A DNA stretch of 21,452 nt from Mnemiopsis leidyi (Eukaryota; Ctenophora; Tentaculata; Lobata; Bolinopsidae): contig JH152688.1 of NCBI GenBank assembly GCA_000226015.1, positions 143,653 to 165,104 of the forward strand, read 5' to 3'. Below are positions 1 through 9,500 of this stretch, piece by piece; the stretch's first letter is position 1, and every line of letters starts with the position of its first letter. Below the pieces are notes generated by a model. That model was not told where the DNA came from, ran no database searches, and worked only from the letters and a program-made list of their open reading frames with translations. The position numbers and the translations under genes are program-made.

Positions 1-102
1 CAGAATACAGGTCGATAAAGTAACCCTCACTAACTTATTGATGGACGTAGTTGTTTCTCTTAGGCCCTACTTATCATTTCACTTTTTTGCCTATTTTTCA
101 CA
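1..102. other. Left-edge sequence, no supported feature
   Basis: This is the left edge of the intron preceding exon 1. The string cagaatacag|gtcgat at 1-16 could be the end of an exon with a weak donor, but there is too little sequence to judge it. Confidence 0.3.
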
Positions 103-330
103 ATGTCATTACCTCACTATTCAACTATTTCATTATACAACTGTTCCACTATTTCACTATTTTACTATCCCACAGTTTCACTATTTCACTACCTCACTAT
201 TTCACTTCCCTACTGTTTAACTATTCTACTATTTCACTACATCATTATTTCACTATTTCACTATCACACAAGTTCACTTCCCTACAGTTTCACTACTTCA
301 CTACTGATTAACTATTTCACTATTTCACTA
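103..330 (+). repeat. Degenerate 10-bp minisatellite (actatttcac) before exon 1
   Basis: About 22 imperfect units related to actatttcac run up to roughly 10 bp before the acceptor of exon 1. The top strand is pyrimidine-rich, so the array itself supplies the polypyrimidine tract. The apparent open frames across it are repeat translations and not genes. Confidence 0.85.
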
Positions 331-340
331 TCCCCTGCAG

Positions 341-509
341 GTGGGGATGTGGGAGAGTTTACTTCCCAAGAAGTGATAGTATCGGACCTGACAGTGAACG
401 TGGGTGAGGCGGGGTACCTGTTTTGTGGGGGTATAGGAAACCCGGCACCTCCCTCCAAGTTTCTAACTCTGTCTCCAGCTCTACCGGGCGTTCTGGGACA
501 ACCTTCCAG
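341..509 (+). CDS. Exon 1 of window: Ig domain D1, strands A to about E
   Basis: The acceptor is tcccctgcag ending at 340 and the donor is CAG|gtatgt at 510. The exon enters in phase 1 (two bases finish a codon) and leaves in phase 2. The strand-B motif GYLFC carries the first disulfide cysteine. About 12 residues later, where strand C normally has tryptophan, the residue is phenylalanine (PPSKF), so D1 is non-canonical. The exon is joined in frame to the segment at 2137, which supplies the second cysteine. The acceptor's upstream side is a pyrimidine-rich minisatellite that ends about 10 bp before the AG. The exon that precedes this one is not in the window. Confidence 0.85.
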
Positions 510-3500
510 GTATGTAGATTTGTACTTAGTTTTTGTAGAAGTTCAGAGTTTGTTAAAGTGAAGTCAAAGTGAGGGAGAAACTATTGTGTGCCGAGTTACT
601 TCGTTTTTCTTCAAGTTCGAAAAGAGAGAAAAAACTAAGGTCGGTGTTCCTAAAACTCGATCCCGTGAGACCAGTACACTTGATCATCAAAATATAAACT
701 CAGCAACCTACTTATTGTATTATTTCACTGAATCTGATGGAGTTAACTCATTAATCTTCATCCGTACTATCATGGTGTATTCAGAATTTGGTGAGACAAG
801 CCATCTCCTTATTTCCCCGACCTGTCGTACGTGTATGTATGTGTGAATTTGTCATTTAGTTGTGTGATTTGTGAAGTTGTGGAGAGTGTGTGACGTCACG
901 TAAGGGAATGTGACGTTACGTGGGGGAGTGTGACGTCACGTGAGATGAATTAGTAAAAGTGCCAGTGAAACAGATCATCATCAAGTATTGACTTCACGTG
1001 TGCTATTTATAGTAACACATCCCTTTACGTGTGCTATTTATAGTAACACATCCCTTCACGTGTGCTATTTATAGTAACACATCCCTTCACGTGTGCTATT
1101 TATAGTAACACATCCCTTAACGTGTGCTATTTATAGTAACACACCCCTTCACATGTGCTATTTATAGCAACACATCCCTTCACGTGTGCTATTTATAGTA
1201 ACACATCCCTTCACGTGTGCTATTTATAGTAACACATCCCTTCACGTGTGCTATTTATAGTATCACATTCCTTTACGTGTGCTATTTATAGTAACACATT
1301 CCTTTACGTGTGCTATTTATAGTAACACACCCCTTCACGTGTGCTATTTATAGTAACACACCTTATCTGCAGTGGCGAAGACTCGGCCCATGTTTCCCGG
1401 TAAGTAATGAGATCTTTACGCGTGGGGGTGACGTGATACGCTTTCTTGAACGTCCTAAATTATCTGATCTGATTTTTGTCATGTTATTGTAAATCCGTGT
1501 TAAACAATGTGGTGTAACAATGGTACTTTTAAAATAATTGTGTAAAGTTGTTACATAGTTTCTGAAGATTTATATTTTTAAATTCGCTGAAGCGGTATGT
1601 CTTTTCTATGTTCAAGAAGGAAATTTTTATTCCAGATAGATAGATAGATCTTTTATCTTTGTGTTTTCATCTGACTATGTCATTGCCTTTTAAAATTGCT
1701 ACTTGGCTAACTTTCGTTGAACACTTAGCATGAACTGTACAATGAATGTTAAAACCGTCTATAGATGTATCTGTACTTCAATAATTTGACTAATTGTTCC
1801 AATATTGCTATACTCTTGATGCATTGTTTAATAATCGTGCTGTTAATGATCGTCTTTATATACATATTTGTAGTTTTGTCATGTTATACGTGTTGCGGCC
1901 ACCACCATTAATTTATTTCGAGTCATACCGACATATTTTAAGTACGAAGTTCATTGAGTTGGCTGGTGCACGGCGAATAAAGAAAAAACAAAATTTAATA
2001 GAAATTACAAAGTTCTGATAAATTTGGGATCTCCCAAAACTTAACCTGACAATTCAAAAACTAAATCATTCTGTAAGACGTATATATTCTATAAGACGTA
2101 TATATTCTATAAGACGTAAATATTATCTGTCTTCAGACTGGTGACAGTTCCCGCCTCCCTGACGACAACACCTAACGACTACTACGCCGTGTGTCAGGTC
2201 GGGAACTCCTACTACACTGCTAAACTTGTTGTTGTGGAACCTCTGATAAACAGTGTCGGTAGGTGCTTCCTTGTTAAAGTAATATTAGATCTTCTAATAT
2301 CTTCTTCTTAGATCGTCTTCTTAAATCTTCTTCTTAGATCCTCCTCTTGGATCTTCTTCTCATATCTTCTTCTTAGATCTTCTTCTCGGATCTTCTTCTT
2401 AGATCTTCTTCTAAGATCTTCTTCTTAAATCATCTTCTTAGATCTTCTTCTTAGTTCTTCTTCTTAAATCTTCTTCTTAGTTCTTCTTCTTAAATCTTAT
2501 TCTTAGATCTTCTTCTTAGACCTTCTTCTTAGACCTTCTTCTTAGACCTTCTTCTTAGATCTTCTTCTTGGATCTTCTACTTAGATCTTCTTCTTAAATC
2601 ATCTTCTTAAGTCATCTTCTTAAATCTTCTTCTTAGATCTTCTTCTGAGATCATCTTCTTAGATCTTCTTCTTAGATCTTCTTCTTAGATCTTCTTCTTG
2701 GATCTTATACTTAGATCACACCAGGTCTTCTTGTTTTTTTAGTTCTTTTCAGATTTTTCAACGTTTCGGTTTTACTGTATCATCCCCAGATTTGACGACA
2801 CTAACATTACCCCACTATTCCAGATCCAGTAACATTTGACGACACTAACATTGCCCCACTATTCCAGATTCAGTAACATTTGACGACACTGACACAGCAG
2901 CTATAGTGTACTACACAGACCGTGACAGCCCCCCAATTACCCTGTCATGTGACACGACCCTGGACGGAAGTGGGGACAGACCGGCTAAACAGTGGTTCAA
3001 GAACGGTCTGGTCTGGAACATGGGACCTTATCATGAGACAGACCTTGATTCTGGTGAGTAGTTTATCTGCTGTCTTAAGGGTGTAGAAAGTTTAGAACTT
3101 AGGAATCTAGATACAGAGTCTATTACATTAAATGTAAGATTGGTAAGTCAAAAAAGTGTCCAGGATCAAAGTAATGTCGTAATGATGAGTTCGTGACGAT
3201 TAGTTTAATTTGTTGAGGAGTAATGTTATTTTTATGCAGAATATTGGTGTTGCTATAGTGATCTATAAAACTTGAGATTCACTATCATAAATTTCAATCT
3301 ACGGAAAAGGGTTTATGAGCCGTTGATTACATATGTAGATATGTAGTCAAGTAAGTAACCAAGTATGTAACCAAGTATGTGATCAAGTATGCGACTTAGT
3401 ATGTAACTAAGTATGTCGTCTCCATGACAACAATGAAGAACCAGCCATCCCCCTCCAAGTTCCTTCTACGCAAATTGGAAGAATTCCTTCTTGTGTGTTG

Positions 3501-6500
3501 TCTTGATATGATAGCTGTCGTCAAACCAATAGAACCTGTAATCACACAAGAGAAACTGGGAGTAAACCAATGTTATAGAAGTTCTACTTGTCGGCTATAA
3601 ATTAACTGTGAGCTTGAGTGTGCAGTCTTGTCTTACAACTGTAGTTAGTAAACTCTAGATTTAGTCCTTTAATCCTTGTTTGATAAATTTATTGGAAGAT
3701 TCTTCCTGACATTCGTTAAATTCCACCAAGTTTCCCTAACTTCTAGAATTCTAACGTTACATTGACACGCTTATTCTTTACCCTATCGGAATATAGTAAT
3801 ATAGTGTACAAGCCGGAATGTCGTGGAGCGACCAGCAAGCAATAATCAAATTGACTGTCTGTATGTGTGTGCCAATATAGCAATATATATAGGTCTAGCA
3901 TTCTCTATAACATTCTTCACAGCAACCTCCGGCACTCTGTTGGATTGAAGGAGTTACAGAGAATACGTATAGATTGATACTTGTTTAAACAGTCAACACC
4001 CAATATAAATTTCATTTGGCTAATTTGAAACTTACATGTAAAATAACCCCATTGTTACTCGTTGTCGAATAATTGTGTTTGGTGTGGAATTGACGTGTAA
4101 TTTACTTGTAATTAAAGTTTTTTCCACACATTCCTATCCCTGATGGCGTTAGAGAGTGAGAGATGTTGACGCCTCAAGAGAGAGACAGTGTTTTGTTGAA
4201 AAGTTTTATCCCTACAGGCTCCATAAGTCCATAATTCAAATGGATCTTTTACTTGATATTGATTAAAATCAGAACGTGTCCGTAAATTTTCGATTGATCA
4301 TACTCAAATAGTTTAAATAATCTTTTTTCTAAAATAGCGGTACGAGCTTTAAGCAGAAATGAACAGTTCTGCCTAATAACATCCTCGAATGATCTAAAGA
4401 AGAGCATACGTAAGAGCGTATGTAATTCATAAAGCACATCCTGATCATGAATTACACTAAAGCTCTATTCCAAATAATATGAGATAGTGGCACCTTCCTG
4501 ACGTACTAATTTCCTAATATGATGGGGAATATCCATTCCCCATTCACACCAACATTCAAACATTATAACATTTCTCGTTCTATTTTAGGAAACGATCTGA
4601 CGATTACTTATTATTTCTACAGGTCATGCTTCACTCATCACTTGTGGAACTTGTGCAGCAAGTTTTATATAACAAAGTTTAAACGTCAGAAAAACTTTCA
4701 TCTAAATTAGATCCATACCATTGAAAAAGAGTTATCTTTAAACCAGAAGTGCAGTACTCTACTTGAGCACAAGTCCAAATCTTCAAACCCTGATTTCGAC
4801 TCCGATAGAGATAGGTACCCTTGTCTTCAAGTCGCCAAATAGACGTTGTATTTACCAAAACGGACCATGCGTGTATTGTCCATGTTGAGTGTTACCTTGT
4901 ACCATTGACCGGCCAATATCCCGCCCTCCGCAAATTACTCCACAATTAACCCTGCTATACATGTCACCTGACTCAATTCCTGCCCTCTCATTGGTTCTTC
5001 ACATTGTCTTACTTAAGTTTGATTGGGTGCTGGGAAGTAGCTTTGGTACTGACTGGCTGTCGTCCCGGATTAAAATTTTGCATACTGGAGCGCCATATTC
5101 CGGCTCCGCGTAGCTCCGATTTTGACGTCTTCCCTTTTAAAGAATGGGCATCGCTATAAACTAACTGCTAAGCACTTAAGTAAAAAGTGGTAAAAATTAA
5201 TTTACTTAGTTCTTGCTCCACTACAAGTCTATATTATAATGAAAACTGTTTACAATTATAACTGTTTATATGTAAAACAGTAAGACAAACAGTAAAATAA
5301 GGAATTACCGAACATACCACATTTAGCAGTGCTGAACGTGGACTTGGGAGAAGAAAAGTAGGTGTTAATTTGGTTTAGTTGTCTGTTCTTGTTCAGTAAA
5401 ACTTCATCTTGCAAAGTGTAGATACTGTAGAGTATGATGTGTACAGACCGTAAAATGTACAAAATAGAATACAAAATAGAATACAAAATAGAATACAAAA
5501 TAGAATACAAAATAGAATACATGGAGAAACTCATGCTGGTATTTCTTTTAAGTCTACAAACTCCCTCCATTTACTGAAGAATGTAAGAACTTGGAGTAAG
5601 ACTGGTCCTTCTTCTTCGTTGGAGGATTCGGGGCTTAAACCAAATAGCTAAATATGTAAATAGCGCCACTGTGAGATGAGGCTGGGACGGCCTGTGCTTT
5701 TCCCAGTCATGTAGTTTCGTTCAGTCTACAATTCCCCCAAAAAAGTCACAAATAAATGCAACATCATCTGTCAAGATACTGATCTATGTTACTGAACACA
5801 CGTGAACTTTGTTGTATAAGATTGGCGAGGTTGACGACCTTCCCCACGTTTGATATTTGGTACAAGCTGCTGCACCTCAGATCCGTTGCTAATTTATAAA
5901 CTACATCAATTATCTGCTGTTAGCGAATCGATTTGTTTTGATTAAATCATTAATTAAGTAATTGGTAACTTCCTCAACAGCTTGCTCCAACATGAGATTT
6001 ATATATTCTTTGTGCTTATTAACGTTGGAGATGTAGCTGGCTAGAGAACTGGTGATAGTTGTAATACAGTAGTTGGAAATTATTATTTAGTTGGTATGAT
6101 AAGTCAGTTGGGAATTATAAGTCAGATGGAAATGAGGTCAGTTAGAAATACATATAAGGCAATTGGAAATGATAAGTCAGATATAACTGTTAAGTCGGTT
6201 GGAAATGATGAGTCAGTCGGAAATTTTAAACTTGGGGAAGTGGGGTACTATTAGCAAAATACAATACGTGGAAAAATGATGATGTGATTCTTTTGTCATA
6301 TCAAGTTTAAAGATAACCTTCCATTCTCTGTTGTTGCGTTATCTTGTGGTTAACATCTTATAATTGCAATATCACTTTATACACATTCCAGTTCCACGTT
6401 CCTAATAAGAGTCTAAGAGAGTCCTGGAATCTGAGTTCACAAAGGATACAGTACTCCGAAACTCCAGCAGCTTATAACATAGGTATGAAATTGAAGAAAG

Positions 6501-9500
6501 AAGGAGGGTGCCAGGGTACTACCCACCTTATTACACGACATTTCTATAGGATAATCAGTCAGAGACTCGCCACATGGGTGGCTGGGAGTTCTCTTATTCT
6601 TGCCTGTAAATACTTAAATAAGCAGATAACAGTGGTTACACAGTGGTTACACTTCTACTGATATTATCAAGTAGTCATCCTGTAGGAAACAAGGCAAATT
6701 CAATTATTTTCAATACATAAGTTCCTAATTTCCTGGTAATTGTTCCGTTTTCAAGATTATAAGGGATTTGCATGGGGCTTGAAACCTGTTGTTGCCGTGT
6801 CTTAGATGACAAATAGAATTACAAAATATTCTACAGTTGCTACTGATACCCCAATTTATTTTGTTTCTAAATGAAGGTTCCTAGCTTAATACTTAATCAA
6901 GTACAATTTTGGCATGATGATAGCGCACATGAGCACATATCTTGTATGCATACTGTGTGTATGTTTACTGACTGTTAATCTCAACAAGAATATAAACAGT
7001 GACAGTTATAGCTCACGTAGGTTGTTGTGACAGGATAGCAAGATATCACGATAGCAAGATAGCAAGCCAAGTGAATTGGGTGTCAAGTTGTAAGTTTCCG
7101 ATCTTTCCAACGTGTTGATTGGTAGAATGAAGTGTTACTCATGAAGGAACCAGGAGTACAACAAACATGTCTTCTTTCTTTCTTTTTTAGGTATTTATCT
7201 TTTATCTTAAAATAGAAAATAGCAGGTTTTTTAGAGTTAAGGTGAACATTTTTCGTTTTAAAGAGGAATTTCGAATGATGATGTCCCTTAAAGTTTCTTC
7301 ATCCAGCTTGAGATAAAAATAAATCAGTAAAGGACGACCATTGTTTTTTACTAGTTACAACGAGTACGTGGGTAACGTGAGATTATACAAGTTTAGGAGT
7401 AAGATAATAAACAGGAGTAAGATAATAAATGTCTAGCTTCAAAACCCCTGTATTCTCATGTCGAGTCAGTTTATCTTGATTTCGTATATTCTTACAAGTA
7501 TCAAGTCACAATGATACAATGTCATGACATTACTAGTATTCTACTCCGTCCCATTACACCTGTAGTACCTGTATTACCTGAATGAGTTATAAGTGTAAAC
7601 CCCGTTAACAACTTATCCAACAGGAAGGAACTTAAAGTCATTTTATCATTCCATAATCATTGTTTGATTACGATATCAGTAAGTCTGTCCCCTATCGGAA
7701 TTAGGAATGTGTGTAAGGAATGTGAGTATGTGCATTGTGCATTATAAGATCATAAAGTGTGTAATATGCTTGCAGAATGTAAGGTATACGAATCTAACTG
7801 TTATTTATTAATTATTATTAATTACTGTGATCGTTATGCATGCAAAATAAGTTTTATTTATGTAGGTATTTTGTTAATAGAAAACATGCAAGTAGCAAGG
7901 CTGTGAAAGTATGCTAAAATACCATGTCCTTATATTGTATGTAAGGTACGTGGGGTATGTAAGGAATGTCCCGTTAAGGAATGTAAGATTCCCCTACACC
8001 TCTGTTTTTGCAACTTATCGTTACCCCGGAAACATTATCTCACAACAACATACAGTTAACTTCACAACACTGTCCCTAACGTGCCAGTTGCAACAATGTA
8101 CTTTGTGGATTGCGCAATGTGCATTGTGGCATTGTGCATACTACATACTTCATAGTATACTGTATACACTGTACACAAGTACACAGTGCACTGTACACAG
8201 TACATGGTACACAGTGCACTGTACACAGTACATGGTACAGAATGTACTGTACACTGTACACAGTACATGGTACAGAATGTACTGTACACAGTGGATGGCA
8301 GAGAATTTAGCATACTAAGTTTGGTTTTACAGTTTAATAATGCTTTCAAAGCATTATTTGTGCCACCATGAAAATGGAATCATAAAGATGGAATCATAAA
8401 CTATAAAATTGTCTTTTTATATGTGGAGAACTTGTTTAATATTTCACACTTCTTCTGGAACATCAAGATATTTGGCTACTGGCTAAGCGATCATATGTTA
8501 CCCATATGCAGGCTATCATAAAAGACCATATCAAGCAATAACATGTCTTGTGTGTGAATATCACACTACAATATCACACAACAATACTATTAGCTATTTC
8601 CGATGTTCCATCGTTATCTAATTGTTATTTCCGCTCTTATTGGGATATATTAGCGCATATAAAGCATATCCAAGTACAATATATATATTATTTCATGAGG
8701 GTGTGTTACCTATGATCAAGTCTTAAATTAAATACATTGTTATAACCAATATTGCAGATGCATCTACGTCTGACCGCGTATGATTTTGCCAATAATCACT
8801 CAAGCTGATAACTTGTGTAGAATTTTACTGATCTCATTGTTTGCGGAATCAAAAAGTTTGCTGGGTTATTCAGTAAAAAAAGAAATTCCACCTCGTTTTC
8901 AAAAGTTCTTGGAACAAAGACCGACTACACATTACTGTAATTGCAACACATTTATAACTATCAAACCCACCAATTTGTCTGTGCACGTGTGCTGTGAGAA
9001 AATGAAGAACTTCAGTTAAGTAGCGAGGACTTGTTTGAGTGACTTTTGAAATTACTAAATTAGGCCAGACAACTGTCCTTAGTGGTGAGCGTTTAAAAAC
9101 CTGCATATCATTCAGATGTTGAGTTATACTATGAGCTTGTACTGCACAGTAGTATAGACAATAAGATAACTAAGTCATTATTATGGACAATTTCCACTTA
9201 ATAGAGCTTCGCGAGATCTTTCTCAGTGCTTAGAAATAGAAAAGTGATCTGTGACAACCATTATCTGTTGAACTTTAATCCTGCCTTTTTCTTCAATTGC
9301 ATATTTGCTTTTATGGTGGTGGGAATTCGAGAAATAAAAGGCAAAAGCCTGGGAAGATAATTTCGTTTTTGTGGAGAAGAATTTTTCGCTCCGATGTTTC
9401 TCTTCAACCACAAGCTGAATCTATAGAAACGTAACCTTCAGATCTTTATTGTAATCATCTTCTAAAAATATCTATTGGACAATTTTCGTCAATCGCAAAT

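Larger units (their letters stand above)
510..2136 (+). other. Intron 1 (1,627 bp)
   Basis: It runs from gtatgt to cttcag. It holds a short TGACGTCA array (884-945), the 12-copy 31-bp array (996-1364), a tagatagatag run near 1636, and a 20-bp triplicate near the acceptor. I see no gene in 546-880 or 1365-2070. Confidence 0.85.

Noticed and set aside
38-311. Several open frames of Phe, Thr, Tyr and His near the left edge
   Set aside because: They are translations of the actatttcac minisatellite; only the part after 341 has protein-like sequence.
996-1364. CRISPR-like array
   Set aside because: Units are joined directly with no unique spacers, and the setting is an animal intron.
6392-6482. 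Possible extra exon in intron 3 (acceptor acacattccag, donor acatag|gtatga)
   Set aside because: The open frame would enter in phase 0, but the upstream exon ends in phase 1. In phase 1 it meets TAA after three codons. Its translation has no Ig features, and exon 3 already joins correctly to exon 4.
8062-8371. Overlapping open frames on both strands rich in Cys, Thr, Val and His
   Set aside because: They arise from the palindromic 28-bp minisatellite; both strands look alike.
8780-9106. Open frames on both strands in intron 3
   Set aside because: Compositionally like intron, with no domain motif and no suitable splice phases.
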